Made by a program: the position numbers and the translations under genes. From positions 62,001 through 126,000 of the forward strand of contig RJAE01000001.1 of the NCBI GenBank assembly GCA_004000035.1: DNA of 64,000 nt, in the 5' to 3' direction. This document shows positions 27,199-36,210 of the stretch, piece after piece (position 1 is the stretch's first letter; every line of letters begins with the position of its first letter). Source of the DNA: Arthrobacter sulfonylureivorans (GTDB lineage: Bacteria > Actinomycetota > Actinomycetes > Actinomycetales > Micrococcaceae). Under the pieces are notes generated by a model. It saw only the letters and a program-made list of their open reading frames with translations, was not told where the DNA came from and did not search any database.

Positions 27199-28661
27199 CG
27201 CCTTCCGCCCTGGACCGGTGCGGCCCCGAAAATAGCCGGCGATACCGCAATGCCCTGTTCACTGAACTTGTCGATGAAGCGCGGCCGGATCCCTGTCGGC
27301 ACGGGCCGACCTAGGAATCTGCCCTGCTGGTCGATACCCGCGGCAAAATCAAAGACGAAGGCATCCTGTAGCGTGACCACGTCGCCCTCCATGCCCTGGA
27401 CCTCGGTGACGTGGGTGACCCGCCGGGTGCCGTCCCGCAGCCGCGACACATGGACGATCACGTCAACAGCCGAGGATATTTGCTCCCGGATGGCACGCAG
27501 CGGCAATTCCATTCCGGCCATCAGGACCAACGTCTCCAAACGCGCGATGGCGTCACGGGGGGAATTGGCATGGACGGTGGAGAGGGACCCGTCATGGCCG
27601 GTGTTCATCGCCTGAAGCATGTCCAGGGATTCCCCGCCGCGCACCTCGCCCACCACAATGCGGTCCGGCCGCATGCGCAGGGAATTGCGCACCAGGTCGC
27701 GGATGGCGATTTCGCCCCGCCCTTCGATATTGGCAGGCCGGCTTTCCAACCGAACCACGTGCGGCTGCTGGAGCTGAAGTTCCACCGCGTCCTCAATCGT
27801 GACAATGCGGTCGCTGGTGGGGATGAACGATGACAGCACGTTCAACAAGGTGGTCTTTCCGGTGCCGGTGCCGCCGGTGACCAGGACGTTCAGCCGGGCG
27901 CGCACGCACGCGCTGAGCAGCTCCGCCATCTCAGGTGTTAGGCTCCCCAGATCGATCAGTCGCTGGACGCTCAGTGCCTCCTTGGAGAATTTGCGAATCG
28001 TCAACGCCGGCCCGTTGACGGCCAGCGGCGGAATGATTGCGTTCACCCGCGACCCGTCCTCCAGCCGTGCGTCCACCATTGGCGAAGACTCATCGATCCG
28101 GCGGCCAATCCTCGACACAATGCGTTCGATCACCTTGCGCAAATGTTCGTCCGAGCTGAAGCGCAGGCCTGTCAGGAACAACTGTCCGGCTCGTTCAATG
28201 TAAATCTGATCGTAACGATTCGCCATAATCTCAGTGACTGAAGGATCGTCGAGCAGAATCTGCAGCGGACCATAGCCAAGAACCTCGTCCCCGATCTGGC
28301 GGATCAGTCGGCGCCGCTCATCAGGGGTCAGCGGGACATTTTCGGCATCGATGACGGCAGTGAGCTCTTCACGGGCGATCCTGCCCAGCTCCTCCTCCGA
28401 GACCGACAAGTCGCTGAACCTCGAGCCCATGCGTTCGAAGAGGGCTTGGCCCACCCGCTGCTTGAGGGCGGCGAGGCCATCGACGGCCGCGCCGCCGAGT
28501 AGCGGCTCCTGTGTTGTAGTCGCCAACCCCTGTTGGGAACCCGGAAGGTCCGCCGGAAGCTGGTCCAGAACGGGGACGCTGGCAGATGCCGCCCGTTCCA
28601 GCGCTGCCGCCTGATCAATCTCCGCGTTACGGGCCACATTCAATCTGTCCGAGAGCCTCAT
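27195..28661 (-). CDS. tadA: Tad pilus assembly ATPase TadA/CpaF
   Basis: This hexameric secretion ATPase powers Flp pilus extension. The 488-residue protein has the N-terminal domain [20 protein letters not shown], then the Walker A GGTGTGKT (residues 263-270), the Asp-box region [15 protein letters not shown] and the [13 protein letters not shown] histidine box. I set the start at 28661 rather than 28709, because it creates an ATGA overlap with the upstream tadZ-like gene, the coupling used elsewhere in the operon, with GGGTGG just upstream. Confidence 0.94.
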   Translation of the reverse strand: MRLSDRLNVARNAEIDQAAALERAASASVPVLDQLPADLPGSQQGLATTTQEPLLGGAAVDGLAALKQRVGQALFERMGSRFSDLSVSEEELGRIAREELTAVIDAENVPLTPDERRRLIRQIGDEVLGYGPLQILLDDPSVTEIMANRYDQIYIERAGQLFLTGLRFSSDEHLRKVIERIVSRIGRRIDESSPMVDARLEDGSRVNAIIPPLAVNGPALTIRKFSKEALSVQRLIDLGSLTPEMAELLSACVRARLNVLVTGGTGTGKTTLLNVLSSFIPTSDRIVTIEDAVELQLQQPHVVRLESRPANIEGRGEIAIRDLVRNSLRMRPDRIVVGEVRGGESLDMLQAMNTGHDGSLSTVHANSPRDAIARLETLVLMAGMELPLRAIREQISSAVDVIVHVSRLRDGTRRVTHVTEVQGMEGDVVTLQDAFVFDFAAGIDQQGRFLGRPVPTGIRPRFIDKFSEQGIAVSPAIFGAAPVQGGRR

Positions 28662-29854
28662 GACACAACCACCCTTCGGTGAAGCTTGGATTGCGGTGCT
28701 TTCGCCCACTGCGGATCAAACCGCTGGACCAACTTCCTCAGCCCCTTCAGCGCAGCATCTCGGGCGCCGTCCTGAAGGACGGGCACGCCGCGATTGGTGG
28801 AGTAGGGGAGCGTTTTGGACCGTGGAATGACGACGTCGACCGGCACGCCTATCGTCGATTCCACATCCTGGACCGAAAGGCCGCTCCTACGGTCCGCGAA
28901 ATTCAGCACGACGTGACGCCCCTCGGGCACCAGTTGCAACTCGCGAAGCACATCGAAGGATGCATTCAAGCCCCGGACGCTGGGAATATCCATGCCGCAG
29001 ACCCAGACAGCATCGGTGGCTAGTTCCAAGGTGGCCAGATTGCGCTCCCCGAGTCCCGGTGCTGTATCCACCACGACGTATCTGAATTCGTGCGACAGTT
29101 GGCGCAGCAGCCGGCTGATGTGATCGGCTGTCACATAGTCCGCTTCGTTGGGCCTCCGTGGAGCGCACAGCGCGTACAAGCCACTGGTATGGGCGGTGAG
29201 GAACGCTTTCAGCACCATGGTGTCCTGCGCGGCGGGACCGTGAACTGCTTCCGTGATGGAATGCTCAGGATCGAGCAAAAGCCCCGAAGCAACATCGCCA
29301 AACTGGACGTCGAGATCAACGATGACGACGCCTAAGGGAGCGATTTTCGCCAATCCGATGGCCAAGTTGGTCGACACAGTCGTTTTGCCCACGCCACCCT
29401 TGGGCGACATCACAGCGATAATTCGGCCCGGTTCCGCGCCATCAACAGCGGGGGCCAGTCCTCGACGCCTGCTGGCGGAAGCCAGACAGGCCCGCTCCAG
29501 CAGGCCGCGAAGTCCATCGACGTTCACATCCGGTTCCACTACGTCACGGATACCCGCCTGCATGGCAGCCAGCATCAGTCGCGGATCAGGATCCGCCACC
29601 ATCACCAGGCTGATCTCCGGGTGCTGGAGATCGAGGACTGTCGCGAGCTTCAGCGCCTCGACGCTCGACACTCCCGGTCCGAAGAGGAGTACTTCCGGCG
29701 GCTCCCCCACAAGCCGCCGGAAGATATCTTCCGGCCCGCCGCTGAGCACCTCCGGCGGCAGCGCCTGAACTTCGCCGTGCATAGATCCGGTAACGGCGGC
29801 CCGAACAAGCCGTTCGAAATCCTGGACGGCCGTGATCACCAGGAAGCGGCTCAC
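28658..29854 (-). CDS. CpaE/TadZ-like pilus localisation ATPase
   Basis: The 398-residue protein joins an N-terminal receiver-like domain (about residues 1-125) to a MinD/ParA-type ATPase domain with the deviant Walker [10 protein letters not shown] and the switch region [17 protein letters not shown]. CpaE/TadZ proteins place the pilus machine at a cell site. The start is GTG in a GTGA overlap with cpaB. A 32-base palindromic segment in the coding sequence (29692-29723) is nearly identical to one at 33293-33324. Confidence 0.9.
   Translation of the reverse strand: MSRFLVITAVQDFERLVRAAVTGSMHGEVQALPPEVLSGGPEDIFRRLVGEPPEVLLFGPGVSSVEALKLATVLDLQHPEISLVMVADPDPRLMLAAMQAGIRDVVEPDVNVDGLRGLLERACLASASRRRGLAPAVDGAEPGRIIAVMSPKGGVGKTTVSTNLAIGLAKIAPLGVVIVDLDVQFGDVASGLLLDPEHSITEAVHGPAAQDTMVLKAFLTAHTSGLYALCAPRRPNEADYVTADHISRLLRQLSHEFRYVVVDTAPGLGERNLATLELATDAVWVCGMDIPSVRGLNASFDVLRELQLVPEGRHVVLNFADRRSGLSVQDVESTIGVPVDVVIPRSKTLPYSTNRGVPVLQDGARDAALKGLRKLVQRFDPQWAKAPQSKLHRRVVVS
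29692..29723 (-). repeat. Palindrome copy A, inside the tadZ-like gene
   Basis: Arms CTTCCGGCGG and CCGCCGGAAG flank a 12-base loop containing CTCCCCCACAAG. It matches the intergenic palindrome at 33293-33324 in 29 of 32 positions, including the loop. In this copy the sequence encodes part of [12 protein letters not shown]. Confidence 0.75.
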
Positions 29855-30579
29855 CGGTACACCTCTTCCTTGGTGAAGACCAGCGGATCCGATTCCTTCG
29901 CCTCGGCGGGTTCCTTGGAGAGCCAGATCTTTCCAAACTCAGAGCCATGCACGATCTTGGCGGCGTTCCGGTCATCACCGGCCAGCGTCACCAACAACGA
30001 ACCTTGGGGAACGGTGGTGGCTTCGTCCTGCCCGGCTCCGTCATTGGATTCCGCCGCACGTTGGATGCCGGTGACCAGCATCTTGTGGACCACCAGCTTG
30101 GTCTGGGCTGGACTGCTTTCGCCTTCAGGATCGTAGGAGATGAACAGGCCCACGGTGTCGCCGGCCTTCACTTTGCCGCCGATCACCCGCTGCGGTTCAA
30201 GCTGAACGGTGACTTCCTGCATTCCATCGGGAACCGGGACTGTGCCGCGGACCAGCTCTTCGGGTGCCACCAGCCGTGTTGCGAGCAGTTGCTCCCCGGG
30301 CTGCAACTCAACCGATGTGATCTTGCCTTTGAGCTCGGCCAGGCTGCTGACGGCGCTGGCCGGAACAGCCGAGGACGGAACGGATTCCAGTTCGACAACA
30401 TTAGCCAGGTTCTCGACCGGCGTTCCCGCCGGCACCTTCTCTTGGACGACTAATACGTTGGTGGGTTCTAGCCCTTGTGCCGCTCGATGGTCGGCGTTCT
30501 GTACATATGTAACGAGCAGTACAGTGCCGATGGCCGCGAGTAGCAGCGCCGCTATGCCCCCCAGCAGGCGTGCTTTCAA
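29851..30579 (-). CDS. cpaB: Flp pilus assembly protein CpaB/RcpC
   Basis: The 242-residue protein starts with a membrane anchor or signal sequence (LLGGIAALLLAAIGTVLLVT). A SAF domain (VVQEKVPAGTPVENLANVV) and an RcpC-type C-terminal domain with VTVQLEPQRVIGGKVKAGDT follow. In Gram-negatives it works with the secretin; here it probably acts outside the membrane near the cell wall. The start is TTG at 30579, with GGGGG seven bases upstream; no ATG lies near. Confidence 0.88.
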   Translation of the reverse strand: MKARLLGGIAALLLAAIGTVLLVTYVQNADHRAAQGLEPTNVLVVQEKVPAGTPVENLANVVELESVPSSAVPASAVSSLAELKGKITSVELQPGEQLLATRLVAPEELVRGTVPVPDGMQEVTVQLEPQRVIGGKVKAGDTVGLFISYDPEGESSPAQTKLVVHKMLVTGIQRAAESNDGAGQDEATTVPQGSLLVTLAGDDRNAAKIVHGSEFGKIWLSKEPAEAKESDPLVFTKEEVYR

Positions 30580-30606
30580 TTTGTTGCCCCCATTTATTCG
30601 TTGTGG

Positions 30607-31611
30607 CTATTGCGTCAATTCGATGATCGACGCCCCTAGATTGGGTCCGCCGCCTTCATAGCTTCCGTCGTCGGTTGATTCATCGATGTACCGGCCTATA
30701 AAGCCTTGGCAACTGCCGGTGCAGGCATAAGGGCTGGTGGTGTTGTTGTAATTGTTTCCGCCGGTAAATCGCCAGCCCGTGATCTCGAAGGTCACATAAC
30801 CTGATACCCGGTATTCAGTATTCGAACCGGTGTTTCGCCCGTCGTCGTAAATCGGAAGGATAATATACACCTGTTGTCCGGCAGCAAGTTCTGCCTTCCA
30901 CTGATCCACCACTGCTTGGCACGATCCAGGGAACGCGACGCCCGTGTCGCCACCAGCCCACTGGCCGATCTGCAAAGTTGGCGAAGCGCAGGAACCCGCC
31001 GCTTGGTCCAGCCAGCCAAAAGCTCCCGGGTAATTCTGACCCGATGGATTGTTGTTGTCGCACCCGGCGGAACCGTGGAAGTCCAAGACTTGCCATGCGC
31101 CATTGATGATGGACTCCACGAACTCGCAGCGTTTGAAGATGATCGGGAAGACCGCTGGCCCGCTGCCGACCCCGCTCCATACAGCGGTCGCCTCCGCCCC
31201 GAATTGCGTAGTGTCCATCCCGAAGATGCGAGCGAACACCAAGCTGAAAGGCTCATCCCCGGTGGCCGTTTCGTTAGTGTCGGCGATGTGGACAGTGTTG
31301 GCAGCTTTATCAACCGTGGCGCTGGTAATCGCAGTTGCTCCATCGCCGGCATTGGCATCTGCGTAGGTGTCAGCCAGAGAGGATCCGCTTTCACACAGGG
31401 GATCGGACTCATTGTCGGCACAGGTGGCTGCGATCGCGAGAGCAGCCGCATCCGCTCCGTTCTGGAGTTGCGCCTTCTCCGCGTACATCGCACCCACATC
31501 GATGACCAAAGCAGCCATTCCCAGCAGCGCAATCATGCCGATAGCTACGATCACAGCGACAGCGCCCGTCTCCGCTTGATTAGCAGATCCTTGGCTTTTT
31601 ACCCACCGCAT
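30607..31611 (-). CDS. TadG-like pilus-associated protein
   Basis: The 334-residue protein has the Flp/TadE/TadG-type N-terminus: ETGAVAVIVAIGMIALLGMA leads into one hydrophobic helix, then the typical YAEKAQLQNGADAAALA. The rest is a secreted domain with several cysteines (pairs in TCADNESDPLC, FKRCEFVE, SAGCDNNN, CTGSC) that could form disulfides. Such proteins are pseudopilins or surface adhesion components. It overlaps the TadE-like gene by 13 bases and has AAGGAG upstream. Confidence 0.85.
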   Translation of the reverse strand: MRWVKSQGSANQAETGAVAVIVAIGMIALLGMAALVIDVGAMYAEKAQLQNGADAAALAIAATCADNESDPLCESGSSLADTYADANAGDGATAITSATVDKAANTVHIADTNETATGDEPFSLVFARIFGMDTTQFGAEATAVWSGVGSGPAVFPIIFKRCEFVESIINGAWQVLDFHGSAGCDNNNPSGQNYPGAFGWLDQAAGSCASPTLQIGQWAGGDTGVAFPGSCQAVVDQWKAELAAGQQVYIILPIYDDGRNTGSNTEYRVSGYVTFEITGWRFTGGNNYNNTTSPYACTGSCQGFIGRYIDESTDDGSYEGGGPNLGASIIELTQ

Positions 31612-32003
31612 CGCATCGCTCCTTCGCCTTGAAGCTGGAGAGGGAAGAGCGGTGTGAAGTCGGCAAAACCGGTCATCGAGTTCAACGATGCCGTCACCGT
31701 CACCGTCGCCATCGCGCCAGGGATGCAGGCTGCCCCGTTGTCTGTCACAGTTGCGGACTCAGTCCCGGTCAATGAGCCCAGCAGCGGCGATGCATTGAGC
31801 GTGAAGGTCGCGGCATCATAGCCGGCCTCGTCATAATGGATGGCCGCGTAACGAGCGCCTTCACGAGCAGCATGACTCAGTGAAATCTGAACATAGAAGA
31901 CGCGGCCAAATTCCATAATCCCCATCAAGATGAGTACCAGGAGTGGAAGAACGATTGCCATTTCCACGGCCGTCGCGCCTTTTTCGAAATTCCTTGACTT
32001 CAC
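31599..32003 (-). CDS. TadE-like pseudopilin
   Basis: The 134-residue protein has the TadE signature: FEKGATAVEMAIVLPLLVLI with the Glu at position 5 after the presumed cleavage Gly, then MEFGRVFYVQISLSHAAREG. It should be processed by the prepilin peptidase encoded upstream. The start is GTG after a GGGGG run. It lies between the Flp pilin and the TadG-like gene. Confidence 0.88.
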   Translation of the reverse strand: MKSRNFEKGATAVEMAIVLPLLVLILMGIMEFGRVFYVQISLSHAAREGARYAAIHYDEAGYDAATFTLNASPLLGSLTGTESATVTDNGAACIPGAMATVTVTASLNSMTGFADFTPLFPLQLQGEGAMRCGG

Positions 32004-32105
32004 AATGCCCCCAACTGAAGTCGGAAAATGGACTTCTTAGCTATCGACAAGCTATAGCTGTCATGGCCGGCCCCACACCGGAGCCGGCCATGACGCAGCC
32101 TCTTC

Positions 32106-32306
32106 TTACAGTTCGAGGTCGCCTGCGACGTCGGTGAAGAGTAGATCCATGTTGGTGCCGATCAGAGTGACGGCGCCGATGATCACCGCGACGATGAGGG
32201 CGACCATGACGCCGTATTCGACGGCGGTGGCGCCTTTTTCTTCGCGGTTCAGGCGATCGGTGATGGTGTTGAACATGGTCTGCATAGTCGCGTAGATAGC
32301 AAGCAT
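32106..32306 (-). CDS. flp: Flp-type major pilin
   Basis: This 66-residue prepilin has the Flp motif EEKGATAVEYGVMVALIVAV: cleavage after Gly, Glu at +5 and Tyr at +6, followed by one hydrophobic helix. ATG 32306 is used because GGGGGA lies just upstream and the remaining leader (MLAIYATMQTMFNTITDRLN) is of typical length; a longer in-frame reading from 32402 is less likely. It is the main structural subunit of the pilus. The gap of about 100 bases to the TadE-like gene would allow higher pilin expression than the rest. Confidence 0.92.
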   Translation of the reverse strand: MLAIYATMQTMFNTITDRLNREEKGATAVEYGVMVALIVAVIIGAVTLIGTNMDLLFTDVAGDLEL

Positions 32307-32563
32307 TGGTTTCCCCCAAATGTTTGAAAATGGCAAGGGAATGCCCGGAGTACTTTTTCCAAGATCCCCCAACTTGGTCCGGAATGACCGCGTTGGGAAC
32401 ACTGTCGCACTTGGTTATACGGTTTGCAATACGTATCCCTAAAGAAGTTATTTTGGTTTAGGGAGGCAACGTTCAACCTCTAATTTGGTGAAAGAAATAA
32501 CCAACATAAATGACAAAGCTGTCATTTAGCGTATAACCACTCGAGATTCCGCGGTTCTTGTCC
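32307..32563 (-). promoter_or_regulatory. AT-rich promoter region of the pilus operon
   Basis: These 257 bases are visibly richer in A and T than their surroundings and lie between the prepilin peptidase gene and flp. Besides the inverted repeat at 32507-32528, an 8-base element GGTTATAC (32413-32420) recurs in reverse orientation as GTATAACC (32531-32538). On the - strand several TATAAC/AATAAC-like hexamers could serve as -10 elements; I cannot pick one. Confidence 0.5.
32507..32528. promoter_or_regulatory. Perfect 9-bp inverted repeat, possible regulator binding site
   Basis: Arms TAAATGACA and TGTCATTTA surround AAGC. The symmetric form and position, about 200 bases upstream of the flp start and 36 bases past the peptidase stop, suggest an operator for a dimeric regulator. 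A weak terminator for the peptidase gene is a less likely alternative. Confidence 0.5.
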
Positions 32564-33205
32564 TCAACTGAGCAGGGGGGCCAACACTGCTGCGGCTACC
32601 ATCGAGGGACCGAAGGCGGTTTCGGATCTTAAGCTAATCTTGCGCATGAGAAGTAACACAATCGATGCCAAAACGTTCAAAAGGAATGCGCCGAGAAGTA
32701 CGTAAGCCCACACAGAAATACCCAAATACCCTGCATAGAGTCCGATGGCGGCGGCGAGTTTAACGTCGCCCATTCCGATGCCGCCGGGTTTGATCAGCGC
32801 CAGGACTAGATAAATGGCAAAGAGCCCGGCTCCGCCGGCAAGGCCAAGGAAGAGACTCGTCCAGGATCCGCTGGCCAACGTGGCTAGCAGCAGGAGCGCG
32901 ACGGCGCACACCAGAAAGGGGCCGACGAGGCGGTTCGGCAGGAGGTGGTGCCGAACATCGATTGCCGCCAGCAGCACTCCGGCAATGGCGAGGAGGAGGT
33001 AGGCGGGGAGAGCCCAACTCTGGGTGAGAACCCAGCCGAGGGGAGCGCCCGCCGCGGCGGCGAGCACCGCCGTCGTTATTCGCCATTGCGGAGGCAGAGA
33101 GGTGCGTTCCTCGCGTTGCGCGAGCGGAAAGGCGATCCAAGCGCCGATAAAAGTGGCGATGGCGGCACCGGCGGCGTACGCGAGGTGCAGGCTAGGGAAG
33201 TCCAC
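32564..33205 (-). CDS. Prepilin peptidase (A24 family)
   Basis: The 213-residue membrane protein carries the two catalytic aspartates of type IV prepilin peptidases, in AAIDVRHHLLPNRLV and in GGIGMGDVKLAAAIGL. It has about six membrane segments and lacks the N-terminal methylase domain, as in TadV/CpaA. It would process the Flp, TadE-like and TadG-like precursors downstream. The start is GTG with a weak upstream CGGA; the protein is otherwise complete. Confidence 0.92.
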   Translation of the reverse strand: MDFPSLHLAYAAGAAIATFIGAWIAFPLAQREERTSLPPQWRITTAVLAAAAGAPLGWVLTQSWALPAYLLLAIAGVLLAAIDVRHHLLPNRLVGPFLVCAVALLLLATLASGSWTSLFLGLAGGAGLFAIYLVLALIKPGGIGMGDVKLAAAIGLYAGYLGISVWAYVLLGAFLLNVLASIVLLLMRKISLRSETAFGPSMVAAAVLAPLLS

Positions 33206-33292
33206 ATTCCGAGGCTAGCCGCAGCGGCGGCCAATCTTGTGAAGGGGGTGGGTCAGGCCAAGGTGTCGTCCCAGACCGGGCCCCCGGCGATG

Positions 33293-33324
33293 CTTCCGGC
33301 GGTTCCCCCATGAGCCGCCGGAAG
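33293..33324. repeat. Palindrome copy B, between the pilus and flagellar operons
   Basis: Arms CTTCCGGCGG and CCGCCGGAAG (11 bp counting the flanking G and C) flank a 12-base loop with TTCCCCCATGAG. It is 29/32 identical to the segment in the tadZ-like gene. Lying downstream of fliW, it could also act as a bidirectional transcription end point. The rest of 33206-33474 shows no gene. Confidence 0.7.
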
Positions 33325-33474
33325 CCATTCAACCGGTGTATTCCCGGATCCCCCAGCCGGTCCGTTGGACCGTGCTGGATAACTGTTGCACGGCAAATGC
33401 GTTCAGCTCAATAGTTTTAGACGTCTGACTTCTCCCACCACTACGCGGATAGACAGCCGACGACCGATGTGTTG

Positions 33475-33858
33475 CTAGGCCGCCTTCGGCGTCAATTCAG
33501 CGCGGAGAGGCCAGTCCTGGCCCTCTAGGATGACCTGCGCGCTGACGCCGGTGTGGACGTTGACCACGATCGGAGCCATCAGGTTCACGGTGGTGCCTGC
33601 TTCACCGGGGTTGGCGACCACCAGCACCATGGCATCCTCGGATGCGTCGAGGTCCAGGGCTGCCCGGTCGTCGTCGGAAATCACGGGCGTGTATTGGTTC
33701 AGGTAGGTCGCCGCGTCCAGCACGAACAGGCGCTTGGCAGGTTCGGCCACCGGCTGCAAGGAATACAAGCCGGCCGCACCATCGATCTCGTCCAAAGTGA
33801 AGTCCACTAGCGGAGCCAGACCCGGGGGAGGAGCGACGAAGGTCAGCGAAGCGCTCAT
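33475..33858 (-). CDS. fliW: Flagellar assembly factor FliW
   Basis: FliW binds flagellin and, in bacteria with CsrA, frees or antagonises CsrA to couple flagellin synthesis to assembly. The 127-residue protein shows LTFVAPPPGLAPLVDFTLDE, ANPGEAGTTVNLMAPIVVN and the conserved end QVILEGQDWPLRAEL. It is the last gene of the - strand unit, coupled to flgL by ATGA. No csrA gene is seen next to it. Confidence 0.93.
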   Translation of the reverse strand: MSASLTFVAPPPGLAPLVDFTLDEIDGAAGLYSLQPVAEPAKRLFVLDAATYLNQYTPVISDDDRAALDLDASEDAMVLVVANPGEAGTTVNLMAPIVVNVHTGVSAQVILEGQDWPLRAELTPKAA

Positions 33859-34766
33859 CGCAGGAAGTCCATCAGCGTCGGCTGCAGCACCCGTGCCGTG
33901 ACTTGCAGGGCGGCCTGGTAGGCCACTTCCTGCATCTTCAGGTCCAGGACCACCCTGCCGATATCCGGATCCTCGATCCCGGAGCGGCGGGCTTCCAGCG
34001 AAACAGCTTCGTCCAAGTTCGTCTCCTGGGCCTTCAGGATCTGGGCATGACGGGTGCCGACCTCGGCGTGGGCGTTGAGCACGGCATTACGCCGGGTATC
34101 AATGGCGGTTAGATCAGTGCTGACGTCTCCAGTGCCATTGAGCTTCGCAATCATGGAGTCCAACAGGGCAAAAATCGAGGTGGTGTCCCCGGGCGCTGCA
34201 TCCACGCCAAACACATCAGCAGCACTCGCATCGACCTGGACCGTCTGGCGGTCGCCGGCGCCAATGCGGCGTTGGACACCACCCGCTCCCGGGTCCGTCA
34301 GTGTGTACTGGCCTGCGTTGGCAGTGAAGACAGTCGACTCATTGGAGTTTCCGGCGAAGACGCTGCGGCCCAAGTACTGGGTTTGCGTCGCGTCCAGGAG
34401 GCTCTCCTTGATGCTTGCCAGTTCCAAGCCGATGGCCTCGCGTGCCGTTTGGGGCAGGGAGCCGTTGGACGCTTGGATCGTGAGATCGCGGGCCTTGTTC
34501 AGCAGGCCGGTGACAGTCCCGAGGGCTGAATCGGCCGTGGTAAGCCAGCCGTTAGCATCATCGATGTTGCGCTTGTACTGCTCGTTGGCCCGAATATCGG
34601 CTCGAGTCCGCATTGAATCCGCCGTGCCTGTCGGATCGTCTGACGGACGGGAGATCAGCGACTCGCCTGCAGCTAGTTCCTGCAGCTTGGCGATGCGCGC
34701 CATGTTGTCCTGCAGGTTGCGCTGCGCAAAACTGCTCATCGTTTGATTAGTGACTCGCGAAATCAT
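33855..34766 (-). CDS. flgL: Flagellar hook-associated protein 3
   Basis: FlgL forms the second hook-filament junction ring. The 303-residue protein has flagellin-like coiled ends: MISRVTNQTMSSFAQRNLQD at the start and VVLDLKMQEVAYQAALQVTA near the end. It starts three bases after flgK and overlaps fliW by four. Confidence 0.93.
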   Translation of the reverse strand: MISRVTNQTMSSFAQRNLQDNMARIAKLQELAAGESLISRPSDDPTGTADSMRTRADIRANEQYKRNIDDANGWLTTADSALGTVTGLLNKARDLTIQASNGSLPQTAREAIGLELASIKESLLDATQTQYLGRSVFAGNSNESTVFTANAGQYTLTDPGAGGVQRRIGAGDRQTVQVDASAADVFGVDAAPGDTTSIFALLDSMIAKLNGTGDVSTDLTAIDTRRNAVLNAHAEVGTRHAQILKAQETNLDEAVSLEARRSGIEDPDIGRVVLDLKMQEVAYQAALQVTARVLQPTLMDFLR

Positions 34767-34769
34767 GGA

Positions 34770-36200
34770 CTATCTCCCAACCAATCCGGTGCGGTTGATC
34801 AACGTATCGAGCATTTCATCTATCGCCGTCATTACTCGAGCGGCACCTTGATATGCATGCTGGTACGACAACAGATTGACGTTTTCTTCGTCGAGGTCCA
34901 CGGACGCGTTGGACATCTGCAAGGTCTTGGCCGATTGGGAAGCGATGTTCGCCAGATTGGCCTGCTGCAGTTCCGTCTTCGCGGCTACGCCAATCTGGGT
35001 GACGATGTTCTCCCAGAAGCGGTCAGGGGAACCGGCGCCGATGCCGAGCTGGGCAATCTTGTCGGCATTTGCACCGTCGAGGCTGCCAGTCGAGGCGGCG
35101 GAGCCGGTCGCAAGCTGCGCGACGCCGGTAATGGACACGGCAATTCCCAGCGCGGCAGGTACACCGCTTCCCACAGCAGGAACGGTGAAAAAGTCGCTTC
35201 CGGCAATGCCGCTGCGTGTAACACCAGTTGTGTGGACGTCGTTCACGACGCGGGCGAGCTCAGTGGCGAAATCGTTGTAATCCTTGGCTGCGCTTCGCAG
35301 CGGGCCTCCGTCGGTCCCGCTCAACATGGACAGGGCACCTGCGATTTCGCCGCCCTCGAGTGCCACAGGCATGCCCGCGCGGCTAGGGCTCTCCCACGCC
35401 AAACTAACGCCGTTCGTGCCGGAGATGTCCGTGTCTGAACCGGCAGCAACGGCGATGCGCTGAGCACTGGAACCCGTGACCAGCGCGTTCCCGCCAATCA
35501 GAACGTCTACTTGCCCGTCGCTTCCATGGCGAACGGTGGCTCCGGTGAGCGCCGCCAGCCGTTCGGTCAGCAAGTTGCGGTGGTCCATCATTTCGTTGGC
35601 AGAGCCGCCGTTGGCTACAGCAAATCGGATCTTCTCGTTCAGGCTGGCTACTTGAGAGGCCGTGCCGTTGACCTCTGCGGCCATGGTGTCCACGTTGGAG
35701 CGCAGGCGGGAAAACTGTTCGCGGACCTCTTGGTATCCACGGTTGATCATGTTGGCCAGAATGTTGGCTTCTTCCAGCACCACGCCTCCGGCTGCAGGAT
35801 CATCAGGGCGGTTGGACAAGGCCTGCCAGGAGGCCCAGAACTCTTGCAGCTGGGTGGAGATGCCGTGTTCACCCGGCTCGCGTAGCGATGCTTCCAAGCC
35901 GGACATCGTGTTGGCGCGCACAGCGGAATAGCCAGCAACGCCGGCGGAGAACCGCACGCGCGTATCCAGATGCATATCGCCCAGTCGCGCGATCGCGTCC
36001 ACCGATACGCCCTGACCGATCTGCACTCCGCCGGTCAGTAGTCCGGTGCGTTCCAGCGCGCCGATCGACGACGTGCTGACCCGCTGCCGGGTGTAACCCT
36101 CGGTGTTGGCATTGGCGATGTTCTGGCCGACGACGTTCAAGCCCTGGCGGGCGGCCACCAGACCCGTGTACGCGGTGTTCAGACCGCTGAAGGTACTCAC
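34770..36200 (-). CDS. flgK: Flagellar hook-associated protein 1
   Basis: FlgK joins hook and filament. The 476-residue protein opens STFSGLNTAYTGLVAARQGL after the GTG and continues NVVGQNIANANTEGYTRQRV, the rod/hook N-terminal motif. It ends with DEENVNLLSYQHAYQGAARV. The GTG at 36200 is preferred over an ATG at 36254, because GAGG lies eight bases upstream and the longer start adds unrelated residues and would overlap flgN. Confidence 0.94.
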   Translation of the reverse strand: MSTFSGLNTAYTGLVAARQGLNVVGQNIANANTEGYTRQRVSTSSIGALERTGLLTGGVQIGQGVSVDAIARLGDMHLDTRVRFSAGVAGYSAVRANTMSGLEASLREPGEHGISTQLQEFWASWQALSNRPDDPAAGGVVLEEANILANMINRGYQEVREQFSRLRSNVDTMAAEVNGTASQVASLNEKIRFAVANGGSANEMMDHRNLLTERLAALTGATVRHGSDGQVDVLIGGNALVTGSSAQRIAVAAGSDTDISGTNGVSLAWESPSRAGMPVALEGGEIAGALSMLSGTDGGPLRSAAKDYNDFATELARVVNDVHTTGVTRSGIAGSDFFTVPAVGSGVPAALGIAVSITGVAQLATGSAASTGSLDGANADKIAQLGIGAGSPDRFWENIVTQIGVAAKTELQQANLANIASQSAKTLQMSNASVDLDEENVNLLSYQHAYQGAARVMTAIDEMLDTLINRTGLVGR

Positions 36201-36210
36201 TGCGAAAACC

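Noticed and set aside
33206-33474. Possible csrA gene after fliW
   Set aside because: Reading both strands gave no CsrA-like start (LVLTRK) or frame of suitable length.
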